Source of the DNA: Polynucleobacter sp. MWH-P3-07-1
GTDB taxonomy: Bacteria; Pseudomonadota; Gammaproteobacteria; Burkholderiales; Burkholderiaceae
Length of the DNA stretch: 64,000 nt
Assembly (NCBI RefSeq): GCF_018687555.1
Contig: NZ_CP061296.1
Span: forward strand, 62,001-126,000
Direction of reading: 5' to 3'
Position numbers and translations under genes: made by a program. This document shows positions 48,674 to 58,000 of this stretch, one piece after another (positions within the stretch are counted from its first letter, which is position 1; each line of letters starts with the position of its first letter). The notes below the pieces were generated by a model. It did no database searches, had not been told where the DNA came from, and was given only the letters and a program-made list of their open reading frames with translations.

Positions 48674-49342
48674 ATGTTAAGTCTTGATCTAAGTTTTTAT
48701 AACTGGGAGCTGGTTACTAATTACTTGCTAAAAGGTTTTATCTTTAGCGTTCAGCTCACCATAATTGCAACTGTAGGCGGGATTGCATTTGGAACCATTC
48801 TGGCACTGATGAAACTGTCGGGGAAAGCCCTGTTCCAATACCCCGCTACCTTCTATATCAATACGATGCGATCCATTCCTTTGGTGATGGTGATTCTGTG
48901 GTTCTTTTTAATCATCCCAATGTTGATCGGTAGACCTATTGGCGCTGATTTATCAGCAATCATTACGTTCATTGCTTTCCAGGCCGCATTTTTTGCAGAG
49001 ATTGTCAGGGCCGGCATTCAATCAGTTCCTTTGGGTCAGACCTACGCTGCAGAAGCTTTGGGTATGACATATGGTCAGAATATGCGCTTGATTATTCTGC
49101 CACAAGCCTTTAGAAATATGATCCCAGTCTTTATGACCCAAGTCATTATTTTGTTTCAAGATACATCTTTGGTTTATGCCATTGGCGCCTATGATCTTCT
49201 CAAAGGCTTTGAGATCGCTGGTAAAAATTATGGCCGGCCAATCGAAACCTATGCATTGGCTGCAATTACTTATTTTGTAATTTGTTTTTCGCTTTCCAGA
49301 CTGGCTCGCAGAATTCAAGCCAAAGTGGCCATTATTCGTTAA
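48674..49342 (+). CDS. gltK: Glutamate/aspartate ABC transporter permease GltK
   Basis: The 222-residue second permease shows NYLLKGFIFSVQLTIIATVG, TMRSIPLVMVILWFFLIIPM, and the EAA motif AEALGMTYGQNMRLIILPQA. It begins 10 bases after gltJ and is followed 28 bases later by gltL. Topology of about five helices fits polar amino acid permeases. Confidence 0.95.
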   Translation: MLSLDLSFYNWELVTNYLLKGFIFSVQLTIIATVGGIAFGTILALMKLSGKALFQYPATFYINTMRSIPLVMVILWFFLIIPMLIGRPIGADLSAIITFIAFQAAFFAEIVRAGIQSVPLGQTYAAEALGMTYGQNMRLIILPQAFRNMIPVFMTQVIILFQDTSLVYAIGAYDLLKGFEIAGKNYGRPIETYALAAITYFVICFSLSRLARRIQAKVAIIR

Positions 49343-49370
49343 TTATTTTGCATAAATTACTTAATCCATC

Positions 49371-50105
49371 ATGATCGAACTTAAAAACGTTTCCAAATGG
49401 TATGGCTCCTTTCAGGTGCTGACAGATTGCAGCGTCTCCATTACCAAAGGTGAAGTGATGGTGATTTGCGGCCCTTCCGGATCCGGAAAATCCACCTTGA
49501 TTAAAACCATCAATGCTTTAGAGCCATTTCAGGCGGGAGAGATTATCGTCGATGGCATCAACTTGCATGATCCCAAAACCGATTTGCCTAAGTTAAGAGC
49601 GCGAATTGGGATGGTCTTTCAGCAGTTTGAATTATTCCCCCATTTGAGCGTCACTGAAAACCTGACGCTTGCCCAGATGAAAGTCCTCGGTCGTTCACTT
49701 GATGAGGCTAAGACTCACGGACTAAAGTATCTTGATCGTGTTGGTTTAATTACACAGAAGGATAAATTTCCAGGACAACTTTCTGGCGGTCAACAACAGC
49801 GTGTTGCAATTGCCCGTGCATTGAGCATGGACCCGATTGTGATGTTGTTCGATGAGCCAACCTCTGCACTTGATCCAGAAATGGTCGGTGAAGTTCTCGA
49901 TGTGATGGTGAGTCTAGCGAATGATGGCACAACGATGTGCTGCGTCACTCATGAAATGGGGTTTGCTCGTAAAGTTAGTGATCGCGTGATCTTTATGGAT
50001 CAAGGGAAGATTATTGAAAACTGTAGCAAAGATGAGTTCTTTGGCGATCCAAGGGTACGCTCACACCGCGTACAAGATTTTTTATCGAAGATTCTTGCGC
50101 ACTAA
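49371..50105 (+). CDS. gltL: Glutamate/aspartate ABC transporter ATP-binding protein GltL
   Basis: The 244-residue ATPase has Walker [16 protein letters not shown]-loop [18 protein letters not shown], signature [15 protein letters not shown], Walker [18 protein letters not shown] and switch His in [11 protein letters not shown]. These match the polar amino acid uptake family. Its stop codon is immediately adjacent to the stop of the convergent protease gene (50105/50106). Confidence 0.96.
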   Translation: MIELKNVSKWYGSFQVLTDCSVSITKGEVMVICGPSGSGKSTLIKTINALEPFQAGEIIVDGINLHDPKTDLPKLRARIGMVFQQFELFPHLSVTENLTLAQMKVLGRSLDEAKTHGLKYLDRVGLITQKDKFPGQLSGGQQQRVAIARALSMDPIVMLFDEPTSALDPEMVGEVLDVMVSLANDGTTMCCVTHEMGFARKVSDRVIFMDQGKIIENCSKDEFFGDPRVRSHRVQDFLSKILAH

Positions 50106-51269
50106 TTACTTTTGAGGGCTTGGGCGTTTCCCGACGCGTATTTTCAGATCCAGATCTTTATTTTTACGAATCACTTTGAGATTGATCTCATCACCGGGTT
50201 TTTCTTGGGCAATGAGATTGAGTAGGCTGCGAACATCGTAAACTTTTTCACTATTGACAGTTAGCAAGACGTCCCCAGGTTTTAAGCCGCCGCGGTCACC
50301 AGGGCCTTGATCTAGAACGCCTGAGAGCAGGACTCCACGAGTATCTTTGCTAAGTCCAAGCGACTCTGCTAGCTCAGGAGAGACATTTTGTGGTTCAACG
50401 CCAATCCATCCTCGGGTAACACTACCGCTCTGAATAATCGATTCCATTACTTGTTTCACTAGGTTGATGGGGATTGCAAATCCAATGCCCATTGAGCCAC
50501 CATTATTTGAGAAGATCGCAGTATTAATGCCAATCAGATTGCCGCGTGTGTCAATTAAAGCGCCACCAGAATTTCCGGGATTAATCGCAGCGTCAGTTTG
50601 AATAAAATTTTCAAAAGTATTAATGCCAACGTGGTCTCTACCCATTGCAGACACAATTCCAGAGGTTACTGTTTCTCCAACTCCGAATGGATTGCCAATC
50701 GCCATCACAACGTCACCAACATGGACCGAATCGATTTTTCCAAGCGTGATTGGGCTTGGTAGTTGTTTGGCATCTATCTTTAAAACGGCAATATCGGTTT
50801 CGGGATCACTGCCAACGACTTTTGCTTTAAATTTTCGGTTATCAGAAAGAGCGACTTCAATTTCATCTGCGTCGCTAATGACATGATGATTGGTGATGAT
50901 CACACCCTCTGGACTCACCAAGACTCCGGAGCCTAGACTAGATATGGGATCGCTATCAGGGCTGTCACCAAAGAAAAATTGATTGAAGCGATCTGATTTT
51001 TTATTCTTGTCTTTTGAGCCAGCTGGTTTATTTGAGTTTTTGCTAGTAAAAATATTGACGACTGCGGGCATCGATTTTTTTACTGCCTCATGATATGAAC
51101 CTGGGCTCAGGCTAGAGCTATCTTCATTTTCTTTGAGGGTAACGCTATCGACAATGGTGGTGATATTGGTTTGCGCCAACCAATCTGGTTTCAGTGTGAT
51201 GAGAATGAACCATGCTGCCAGAAGTATGGTGACAGCCTGGGCAAAAAGAAGCCATAGTCGATTGAGCAT
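50106..51269 (-). CDS. Membrane-anchored DegS/HtrA-type serine protease
   Basis: The 387-residue protein has one N-terminal membrane anchor (about 5-25), an S1C trypsin-like domain with the triad His in ITNHHVISDADE, Asp in DPETDIAVLKID and Ser in NPGNSGGALIDTRG, and a single C-terminal PDZ domain (GPGDRGGLKPGDVLLTVNSE). One anchor and one PDZ match DegS or AlgW rather than two-PDZ DegP. Such proteases start envelope-stress signalling by cutting RseA-like anti-sigma factors; that role is inferred. The lysine-rich insert about 67-85 is unusual. Confidence 0.92.
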   Translation of the reverse strand: MLNRLWLLFAQAVTILLAAWFILITLKPDWLAQTNITTIVDSVTLKENEDSSSLSPGSYHEAVKKSMPAVVNIFTSKNSNKPAGSKDKNKKSDRFNQFFFGDSPDSDPISSLGSGVLVSPEGVIITNHHVISDADEIEVALSDNRKFKAKVVGSDPETDIAVLKIDAKQLPSPITLGKIDSVHVGDVVMAIGNPFGVGETVTSGIVSAMGRDHVGINTFENFIQTDAAINPGNSGGALIDTRGNLIGINTAIFSNNGGSMGIGFAIPINLVKQVMESIIQSGSVTRGWIGVEPQNVSPELAESLGLSKDTRGVLLSGVLDQGPGDRGGLKPGDVLLTVNSEKVYDVRSLLNLIAQEKPGDEINLKVIRKNKDLDLKIRVGKRPSPQK

Positions 51270-51289
51270 CTGCTTTATGTTGCCCCGAT

Positions 51290-51712
51290 TTATTTTTTGA
51301 GACTGTCTCTAATTTCTCTCAGCAAGACAACATCTTCTGGAGTGGGTGGAGGTGGAGGCGCATCATTGGCGCGAATCTTATTCACTACTTTGACCATTTG
51401 GAATATCACAAAAGCGAGTAGAACAAAGTTAATTGAGATGGTGATGAAGTTTCCATAGGCAAACATGGGAACCCCAGCCTTTTTTAAGGCATCGTAAGTA
51501 TGGGGGACGCCTTCGGGGGCCGTCCCAAGCAGAATGAAGAGGTTAGTAAAGTCGATATGACCGCCAAGAAGGGTCGAAATGATGGGCATGACGATGTCAT
51601 TCACCAAAGAATCCACGATTTTTCCAAAAGCCCCGCCAATAATGACGCCGACAGCCAAATCGACCACGCTGCCCTTGACGGCAAAGTCCTTAAATTCCTT
51701 TAAAACGCCCAT
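51290..51712 (-). CDS. mscL: Large-conductance mechanosensitive channel
   Basis: MscL opens under membrane tension to relieve hypo-osmotic shock. The 140-residue protein begins [20 protein letters not shown], has two membrane helices ([20 protein letters not shown] and [20 protein letters not shown]) and a C-terminal helix with a [13 protein letters not shown] segment. It lies upstream of, and on the same strand as, the DegS-like protease, 20 bases apart. Confidence 0.97.
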   Translation of the reverse strand: MGVLKEFKDFAVKGSVVDLAVGVIIGGAFGKIVDSLVNDIVMPIISTLLGGHIDFTNLFILLGTAPEGVPHTYDALKKAGVPMFAYGNFITISINFVLLAFVIFQMVKVVNKIRANDAPPPPPTPEDVVLLREIRDSLKK

Positions 51713-51850
51713 AATTCCCTCACTTTTTCGTCTGATATTGCTTTGCTGAAGATTAACCCCAGATCTTTCTTCGTTACCCCACTTTTTACTTTAAAATCCT
51801 ACCTTTAAGCAATTTTCACTATTAAACGCGTCTTTTGAGGATTTTTGTAA

Positions 51851-52453
51851 ATGAGTGACAAGCCCAGTATGGATAAGGATCGCCGCAATTGGCTGATCGC
51901 TACTTCAGCAGTGGGAGGCGTTGGTGCCGCTGCAGCCCTTTACCCCTTTATTGACAGTTTTGAGCCCTCTGAGCGCGCTAAGGCCGCTGGCGCTGCGGTT
52001 GAAATTGACATTACTGGCATGAAACCAGATGAGATGAGAACCATTGAGTGGCGCGGAAAGCCAGTTTGGGTCATTCGCCGTACCGAGGCTCAGCTGGCTG
52101 AATTACCGCAAAATGATTCAAACCTGGCAGATCCTGAGTCTAAGCGGAATCAAGATGCCTTGACCCCGCCTTATGCGCGTAACGAATGGCGCTCGATTAA
52201 GCCTGAATACCTCGTTGTGGTGGGTATTTGTACCCATTTGGGCTGCTCACCTTCTGCAAAGTTTGACTCAGGTCCACAGCCATCCCTCCCAAATAATTGG
52301 CCAGGAGGCTTCCTTTGCCCATGTCATGGCTCCACCTTTGATATGGCAGGCCGTGTCTACAAAAATAAACCAGCCCCAGATAATCTTGAAGTGCCGCCAC
52401 ATATGTATTTGAGCGATACCAAGATTCTGATTGGCGATGATAAGAAGGCCTAA
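51851..52453 (+). CDS. petA: Ubiquinol-cytochrome c reductase iron-sulfur (Rieske) subunit
   Basis: The Rieske protein carries electrons from ubiquinol to cytochrome c1 in complex bc1. The 200-residue protein has a twin-arginine-like N-terminus (DKDRRNWLIATSAVGGVGAA), a membrane helix, and the [2Fe-2S] motifs CTHLGCSP and CPCHGSTFDMAGRVY. Export by TatABC (42222-43727) is expected. Upstream is a possible -10 TAAAAT (51792-51797) without a convincing -35. petB follows after 10 bases. Confidence 0.97.
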   Translation: MSDKPSMDKDRRNWLIATSAVGGVGAAAALYPFIDSFEPSERAKAAGAAVEIDITGMKPDEMRTIEWRGKPVWVIRRTEAQLAELPQNDSNLADPESKRNQDALTPPYARNEWRSIKPEYLVVVGICTHLGCSPSAKFDSGPQPSLPNNWPGGFLCPCHGSTFDMAGRVYKNKPAPDNLEVPPHMYLSDTKILIGDDKKA

Positions 52454-52463
52454 GGAGAGATAA

Positions 52464-53864
52464 ATGGCATTCCACGAAAAAGAAGTTCCTGCTAACGCAT
52501 CTGCTGGTGAAAAAGTACTAGCATGGGTTGACTCTCGGTTTCCGTTGACGGAGACCTTTAAGAAGCATATGAGCGAGTACTACGCTCCTAAGAATCTCAA
52601 TTTCTTTTACATCTTTGGCGCACTCGCTATTGTTGTTTTAGCGATTCAGATTACTACCGGTATTTTCTTGGTGATGAACTACAAACCAGATGCTGCTAAA
52701 GCATTTGAGTCTGTTGAATACATCATGCGCGAAGTGCCATGGGGCTGGGTCATTCGTTACATGCACTCCACAGGCGCGTCGATGTTCTTCGTCGTGGTTT
52801 ACATGCACATGTTCCGTGGCTTAATCTACGGCTCCTATCGTAAGCCCCGTGAATTGATTTGGATCTTTGGCTGCGCTATTTTCTTGTGCTTAATGGGCGA
52901 GGCCTTCTTTGGCTACTTGCTGCCATGGGGACAAATGTCTTATTGGGGCGCTCAAGTGATTGTGAACTTGTTCTCCGCTATTCCATTAATTGGCCCAGAC
53001 CTGTCTTTGTGGCTTCGAGGTGATTACGTAGTGGGTGATGCCACTTTGAATCGCTTCTTTGCATTCCACGTAGTTGCGATTCCATTGGTACTTATTGGTT
53101 TGGTTGCGGCCCACATCATTGCTTTACATGAAGTTGGCTCTAACAATCCTGATGGCGTAGAAATTAAAAATACGCTCGATGCACAAGGCCATCCAGTTGA
53201 TGGAATTCCTTTCCATCCCTTCTACTCAGTACATGATGTGATGTACTTGGGTGGTTTCTTGATGATCTTTGCCCTGATCGTATTCTTTGCTCCTGAGATG
53301 GGCGGCTACTTCTTAGAAGCCAATAACTTCATCCCTGCAAATCCATTGCAAACGCCTCCACACATTGCACCAGTTTGGTATTTCACGCCGTTCTACTCAA
53401 TGTTGCGTGCAACTACCAGTAACTTCCTGTTGCCATTATGGATTTTCCTGGCAGTGATTTTGGTGATGTTTGCCAGAATGGCTAAGACATGGAAGACCAA
53501 AGGGATTTGTTTGTTAATCTTAGTTGTATTGGCGGTTGGCTTTAAATTCTTAGACGCAAAGTTCTGGGGTGTAGTGATCATGGGTGGTTCAGTAGTGATC
53601 ATGTTCTTCTTGCCATGGCTTGATCACTCACCAGTGAAGTCAATTCGTTATCGCCCACAATTCCACAAATACATTTATGGAATCTTCGTAGTGAGCTTTG
53701 TGATTTTGGGCTATTTGGGTATTCAGCCACCATCACCAACATTTGAAAAGATTTCTCAGGTCTGCACGATTTACTATCTGGGCTTTTTCTTGGGAATGCC
53801 GTTCTGGAGCAAGCTTGGCAAATTTAAGCCGGTTCCATCACGCGTAACTTTTGAAGCGCATTAA
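52464..53864 (+). CDS. petB: Cytochrome b subunit of complex bc1
   Basis: The 466-residue cytochrome b has eight or more membrane helices and two heme b sites. Heme-binding histidines lie in IRYMHSTGASMFFVVVYMHM and NRFFAFHVVAIPLVLIGLVA with AAHIIALHEVGSNNPDG. The Qo-site motif PEMGGYF- near FAPEMGGYFLEANNFIPAN occupies the PEWY position in variant form. Length suits betaproteobacterial cytochrome b. petC begins 31 bases later. Confidence 0.96.
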   Translation: MAFHEKEVPANASAGEKVLAWVDSRFPLTETFKKHMSEYYAPKNLNFFYIFGALAIVVLAIQITTGIFLVMNYKPDAAKAFESVEYIMREVPWGWVIRYMHSTGASMFFVVVYMHMFRGLIYGSYRKPRELIWIFGCAIFLCLMGEAFFGYLLPWGQMSYWGAQVIVNLFSAIPLIGPDLSLWLRGDYVVGDATLNRFFAFHVVAIPLVLIGLVAAHIIALHEVGSNNPDGVEIKNTLDAQGHPVDGIPFHPFYSVHDVMYLGGFLMIFALIVFFAPEMGGYFLEANNFIPANPLQTPPHIAPVWYFTPFYSMLRATTSNFLLPLWIFLAVILVMFARMAKTWKTKGICLLILVVLAVGFKFLDAKFWGVVIMGGSVVIMFFLPWLDHSPVKSIRYRPQFHKYIYGIFVVSFVILGYLGIQPPSPTFEKISQVCTIYYLGFFLGMPFWSKLGKFKPVPSRVTFEAH

Positions 53865-53895
53865 TTCAGATACCAGAGAGATATTAGGAACGAGT

Positions 53896-54669
53896 ATGAA
53901 ACAGATTCTGCAAACCTTGAAAAGCCTCTGCCAAGTTAGTCTGCTAGTTGCAGCTTTGGGAGTAAGTGTTAATGTAAACGCAAACGAAGGTGGCTTTCCA
54001 TTAGATGCTGCTCCAAATCGCGTAAGTAATAACGCTTCCCTGCAAAATGGCGCAAAACTTTTTGTGAACTATTGCTTTGGTTGCCATTCTGCAACTAGCG
54101 TGCGTTACAACCGGATGCGCGATATTGGTTTAACCGATCAGCAGATTAAAGATAACTTGATTTTGACTGATGCCAAAGTTGGCGATTTGATGACGATTGC
54201 GATGTCACCAAAAGAAGCTAAAGTGTGGTTCGGTAAAGTTCCACCTGATCTTTCTGTGGAAGCTAGGGCGCGTGGCACTGATTGGCTCTATACCTACTTG
54301 CGTACTTTCTATAAAGACGACGAGCGTCCTACTGGCTGGAATAATTTGGTTTATCCAAACGTCGGTATGCCCCATGTTTTATGGCAACTCCAGGGTCAAC
54401 GTGCTGCAAAGTTTGAAGAGCATAAAGATCCCCATGACGAGTCAAGAACTGAAAAAGTATTTGTTGGCTTCGAGCAGTTGACGCCCGGAACAATGACGAC
54501 TGCAGAATACGATGACAACATCGCAGACTTGGTGTCATTCATGTCCTGGATGGCTGAACCTGTTCAGCTAGAGCGTAAGCGTTTAGGAGTAATCGTTCTG
54601 TTGTTCTTGGCGATCTTTACCTTGTTTGCTTGGCGCTTAAATAAGGCTTATTGGAAAGATATCCATTAA
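53896..54669 (+). CDS. petC: Cytochrome c1 subunit of complex bc1
   Basis: Cytochrome c1 accepts electrons from the Rieske protein. The 257-residue protein has a signal peptide (about 1-30, ending VNANEG), the heme motif CFGCHSATS, the axial-Met region NVGMPHVLWQ and a C-terminal membrane anchor (LGVIVLLFLAIFTLFAWRL). I chose ATG 53896 (TTAGGAA upstream) over ATG 53851, which would overlap petB. It ends the petABC operon. Confidence 0.96.
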   Translation: MKQILQTLKSLCQVSLLVAALGVSVNVNANEGGFPLDAAPNRVSNNASLQNGAKLFVNYCFGCHSATSVRYNRMRDIGLTDQQIKDNLILTDAKVGDLMTIAMSPKEAKVWFGKVPPDLSVEARARGTDWLYTYLRTFYKDDERPTGWNNLVYPNVGMPHVLWQLQGQRAAKFEEHKDPHDESRTEKVFVGFEQLTPGTMTTAEYDDNIADLVSFMSWMAEPVQLERKRLGVIVLLFLAIFTLFAWRLNKAYWKDIH

Positions 54670-54724
54670 GCTGTGAACTCAATTTAAAGTTGTACTGTGA
54701 AGTGTTGATTAAGGAAATATATTT

Positions 54725-55336
54725 ATGATGGTGTTGTACTCGGGTACCAATTGCCCATTCTCGCAACGCTGCCGTCTAGTGCTTTTTGAAAAAGGCATGG
54801 ACTTTGAAATCCGTGATGTTGACTTATTTAATAAGCCAGAAGATATCTCGGTCATGAACCCCTATGGCCAAGTTCCTATCTTGGTTGAGCGCGATCTGAT
54901 TTTGTATGAATCGAACATCATCAATGAATACATTGATGAGCGTTTTCCTCATCCACAATTGATGCCGCCTGATCCAGTGGCCCGTGCTCGTGCCCGTCTC
55001 TTCCTCTTTAATTTTGAGAAAGAGTTGTTTGTGCATGTAGCTGCCTTGGAAAATGAAAAAGGTAAGGCTGCTGAAAAGGTTCACGAGAAAGCCCGTCTGG
55101 CTATTCGTGATCGCTTGACTCAGCTAGCCCCCATTTTTGTTAAGAACAAATATATGCTGGGCGAAGAGTTTTCCATGCTCGACGTAGCGATTGCGCCATT
55201 GCTATGGCGTCTTGAGCACTACGGCATTGATCTCTCCAGAAATGCTGCACCACTCTTGAAATATGCTGAGCGTATCTTTAGCAGACCTGCTTACATCGAG
55301 GCCTTAACGCCTTCAGAGAAGGTCATGCGCCGCTAA
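54725..55336 (+). CDS. sspA: Stringent starvation protein A
   Basis: SspA is a glutathione-S-transferase-fold regulator that binds RNA polymerase in stationary phase. The 203-residue protein shows YSGTNCPFSQRCRLVLFEKG and NPYGQVPILVERDLILYESN, FPHPQLMPPDPVARAR and FSMLDVAIAPLLWRLEHYGI. ATG 54725 follows AAGGAAATATATTT; a second ATG at 54728 is possible. petABC followed by sspAB is the usual betaproteobacterial order. Confidence 0.96.
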   Translation: MMVLYSGTNCPFSQRCRLVLFEKGMDFEIRDVDLFNKPEDISVMNPYGQVPILVERDLILYESNIINEYIDERFPHPQLMPPDPVARARARLFLFNFEKELFVHVAALENEKGKAAEKVHEKARLAIRDRLTQLAPIFVKNKYMLGEEFSMLDVAIAPLLWRLEHYGIDLSRNAAPLLKYAERIFSRPAYIEALTPSEKVMRR

Positions 55337-55363
55337 GCGGTTCATTTGTCAGATCAGATCAAT

Positions 55364-55771
55364 ATGTCTGACGTTCCAAGTAATAAGCCTTACTTAATCC
55401 GTGCACTACACCAGTGGTGTGCGGATTTTGGTTTTACCCCCTTCATAGCGGTTTTTGTGGATCAAAACGTAGAAGTGCCTATGGAGTTTGTGAAGAAGGA
55501 CGAGATTGTCCTCAATCTCTCTGCGGATGCTTGCCATAATCTGCAGATTGATAATGACTGGATCAGCTTTCAGGCAAGGTTTGGTGGAGTGCCCAAGAAG
55601 ATTTTGGTGCCAATAAGCCATGTTTTAGCTATCTATGCGCGGGAAAATGGCCAGGGAATGTCTTTCCCATTTGATCCCAGTCAGGCTTCACCACAAAACA
55701 AGCCAGATCACGAGGGGGGTGATGGCGAGCCCCCCAAACCCAATCGACCGGCATTAAAGATTGTGAAATAG
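55364..55771 (+). CDS. sspB: ClpXP protease specificity-enhancing factor SspB
   Basis: SspB delivers ssrA-tagged proteins to ClpXP. The 135-residue protein has the family start SNKPYLIRALHQWCADFGFT, EIVLNLSADACHNLQIDNDW and ISFQARFGGVPKKILVPISH, a flexible linker, and the C-terminal ClpX-binding tail RPALKIVK. I chose ATG 55364; a TTG at 55346 would add six residues. The tRNA gene starts 17 bases after the stop. Confidence 0.94.
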   Translation: MSDVPSNKPYLIRALHQWCADFGFTPFIAVFVDQNVEVPMEFVKKDEIVLNLSADACHNLQIDNDWISFQARFGGVPKKILVPISHVLAIYARENGQGMSFPFDPSQASPQNKPDHEGGDGEPPKPNRPALKIVK

Positions 55772-55788
55772 GCTAAAATTCTATCCAT

Positions 55789-55864
55789 GCCCCTTTAGCT
55801 CATCTGGTAGAGCAACTGATTTGTAATCAGTAGGTGGTCTGTTCGAGTCGGACAAGGGGCACCA
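55789..55864 (+). tRNA. tRNA-Thr (anticodon TGT)
   Basis: A 76-base cloverleaf. The acceptor arms GCCCCTT (55789-55795) and AAGGGGC (55854-55860) pair perfectly, CTGAT/ATCAG form the anticodon stem around TTTGTAA, giving anticodon TGT for ACA threonine codons, and GTCTG-TTCGAGT-CGGAC forms the T arm. CCA is encoded at 55862-55864. It lies 17 bases after sspB, so it may be co-transcribed and processed. Confidence 0.96.
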
Positions 55865-55881
55865 TTCCTATTGCTTAGTTC

Positions 55882-57222
55882 TTAGAGCAAAGTATTTCTC
55901 GAAGTTTCTGGTAAAAATTTCAATCCCAGAATTGTCGCTACAAACAAAAATACCGTTGGGTACCATAGGCCATCTAACGAGCTGTTAGTTGCTTGGTTAG
56001 CCCAAGTCACTATAAATGGCAGCGTTCCTCCAACCCAGCCCGCAGCGAGATTGTGTGGAAAGGTAGCCGCACTATTTCTAGATTTGCTATTGAATAGTTC
56101 GGCCAATATTGCTGCCTGAGGACCCCCTAGTAATCCCAGAATCAAGGATAAGCCAAGCATGATGAAGCTGATGGTAAAGGTATCGCTAGTGCTCAGCCCG
56201 TGACTATTTAATCCTATTTCTTTCATCAACCAAAAAGCAGGCAGAATGAGCAAGGCGCCCAAGAGTAGGCCGGATGTAATGACTGGCTTTCTTCCGATTC
56301 GATCTGATAACCATCCTGCAAAAATAATGGATAGCACTAAGAAAAGAGTTGATAGGACACTTAATTGATCAACAAGTTCCGCTGAAAGCTTGACAGTTGT
56401 TTTGAGGAAGATGGGTAAATAAATTTGCGTGCAGAAAAATAGTATTGCACCAGCCCCAGAAACGCAGAAAAATAGCAAAAACATTCTCTTGCGAATTTCT
56501 GAATCTTTGAAATTATTGAGTAGTTGCCCCTCCGTTTTTAAATCTTTTATTTTTAATTCCTCAAAGATTGGGGTCTCTTCCAAAGTCTTCCGGAAATAGA
56601 TTGCAAGCAAGAGCAATAAGAAGGATATGAAAAATGGAATACGCCATCCCCAGGCCTGAAATTCCTCTGGGGACAGCCATCGCTGAAGAAATGTGATTTG
56701 TAAAGTCGAGGCAAGGATGCCAAATGGCCCCATCAGCTGTAAAAAGCTGGTCTTGAATCCGCGGTTCTCTTTACCTGCATGCTCAACTAAAAAGATGGCT
56801 CCGCCGCCAATTTCTCCGCCAGCTGAAAACCCCTGAAGTATGCGAAGTGTCACCAAAAGAATGGGGGCCCAAATGCCAATTTCAGAGTAAATCGGTAAAA
56901 AGCCAACTAAAAGCGTCGCTAGACCCATGATCGTGATGGTGATCATGAATACCGGCTTACGACCAATCCGGTCACCCAAAGAGCCAAAGAATGCTGCTCC
57001 AATCGGTCTGACTATCATTCCCACCCCAAAGGTTGCAAGACTGGCTAAAAGACTGGCGGAGGGGTCACTCGAGGGAAAGAATAGGGGCCCAAAAGTCACG
57101 GCTAGGGCGCCAAAGGTTAAAAAGTCGTACCACTCCAAAAAAGTCCCAAAACAAGCCGCAACAACGGTTTTAAGGTAACTTTGTGGCTTCTTATTTATAT
57201 GTAAGTTGTTGTTTATATTCAA
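55882..57222 (-). CDS. MFS transporter of the metabolite:H+ symporter (ProP/ShiA-like) group
   Basis: The 446-residue protein has about twelve membrane helices and the MHS signatures GTFLEWYDFLTFGALAV, GVGMIVRPIGAAFFGSLGD with RIGRKPVFMITI, and LLVTLRILQGFSAGGEIGG. Substrates of this group include organic acids, shikimate, proline and betaine; I cannot choose one. The start is probably TTG 57222, as no ATG fits, and a weak AAGA is upstream. It is on the opposite strand right after a tRNA gene and looks more AT-rich than its neighbours. Confidence 0.9.
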   Translation of the reverse strand: MNINNNLHINKKPQSYLKTVVAACFGTFLEWYDFLTFGALAVTFGPLFFPSSDPSASLLASLATFGVGMIVRPIGAAFFGSLGDRIGRKPVFMITITIMGLATLLVGFLPIYSEIGIWAPILLVTLRILQGFSAGGEIGGGAIFLVEHAGKENRGFKTSFLQLMGPFGILASTLQITFLQRWLSPEEFQAWGWRIPFFISFLLLLLAIYFRKTLEETPIFEELKIKDLKTEGQLLNNFKDSEIRKRMFLLFFCVSGAGAILFFCTQIYLPIFLKTTVKLSAELVDQLSVLSTLFLVLSIIFAGWLSDRIGRKPVITSGLLLGALLILPAFWLMKEIGLNSHGLSTSDTFTISFIMLGLSLILGLLGGPQAAILAELFNSKSRNSAATFPHNLAAGWVGGTLPFIVTWANQATNSSLDGLWYPTVFLFVATILGLKFLPETSRNTLL

Positions 57223-57268
57223 TTTTTCTTAATTTAATCTATATTTGTTGCAAAGCAGCAAAAAGTTC

Positions 57269-57297
57269 TTGATTTGTCATTATTCTTTGGATATAGT
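57269..57297 (+). promoter_or_regulatory. Candidate sigma70-type promoter of the phasin gene
   Basis: TTGATT (57269-57274) and TATAGT (57292-57297) are 17 bases apart. The predicted start at about 57304 coincides with TGCAGTGCA (57305-57313), a near-palindrome that could serve as an operator. The leader would be about 80 bases, ending with the GGAG ribosome binding site. Confidence 0.5.
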
Positions 57298-57385
57298 TCT
57301 ATGGTGCAGTGCAATATTTAAAGTTTTCAAACGCATTAAACGCACTTAATAGATTAGTCGTACCACTTAATTACTGGAGAAATAA

Positions 57386-57967
57386 ATGAACCAAGAACAA
57401 ATCGCAGCTCAATTGTCCCAAATTAACAGCAAAGGCCTCGAGGCTACATTTTCTTTGAGCGAAGCTGCTCTTGAGAATGCTCAAAAATTGGCTGAGTTGA
57501 ACTATGCAGCATCTAAAGATGCATTAGTAAATGCACAAGACGGTATTCAGCAAGTTTTGAATGCTAAAGATCCAAAGCAAGTTACTGAGATTATCAGTGC
57601 CGATGCATTGCAAGCTGTTGGTACACAAGCTGTTGCTTACCAACGTAAAGTGACTAAAGTATTGCGTGATAGCAATAAAGAACTCGCAAGCGTAATCGAA
57701 GCCAATATTGATCAATTGCAAAATGGTTTCCAAGAGTGGGTAAACACTGTTTCCGCTAATGCTCCTGCAGGTTCTGACGCATTCTTGTCAACATTCAAGA
57801 CTGTATACGGCAGCGCATTGCAAGGTTTTGAACAGTTCCGCTCTGCAAGCAAAGAAGCTTTTGCAACTGCAGAAAAAACTGCTGAGCAAGCAATCGATGC
57901 TGTTCAAGGTCAGATCACTCAAGTGAAAAAAGCTGCTCCTGCAACACGTGCACGCAAAGCTGCTTAA
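57386..57967 (+). CDS. phaP: Phasin-family polyhydroxyalkanoate granule protein
   Basis: Phasins coat polyhydroxybutyrate granules. The 193-residue protein is almost all helical and alanine-, glutamine- and lysine-rich, with AALENAQKLAELNYAASKDA, DPKQVTEIISADALQ and the basic C-terminus APATRARKAA, all typical of the Burkholderiales phasin (Phasin_2/TIGR01841-type) group. CTGGAGAAATAA precedes ATG 57386. It has its own promoter and terminator. No other pha genes occur here. Some phasin-like proteins do not bind PHA, so the function is probable, not proven. Confidence 0.9.
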   Translation: MNQEQIAAQLSQINSKGLEATFSLSEAALENAQKLAELNYAASKDALVNAQDGIQQVLNAKDPKQVTEIISADALQAVGTQAVAYQRKVTKVLRDSNKELASVIEANIDQLQNGFQEWVNTVSANAPAGSDAFLSTFKTVYGSALQGFEQFRSASKEAFATAEKTAEQAIDAVQGQITQVKKAAPATRARKAA

Positions 57968-58000
57968 TTGCTAAAGCAATAACTAGTATTTAGTTTTAAG

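Noticed and set aside
55854..57385. Second copy of the tRNA-Thr 3' end as an attachment site around the MFS gene
   Set aside because: I scanned the flanking region by eye and found no repeat of the T-arm or acceptor sequence, and there is no integrase gene.
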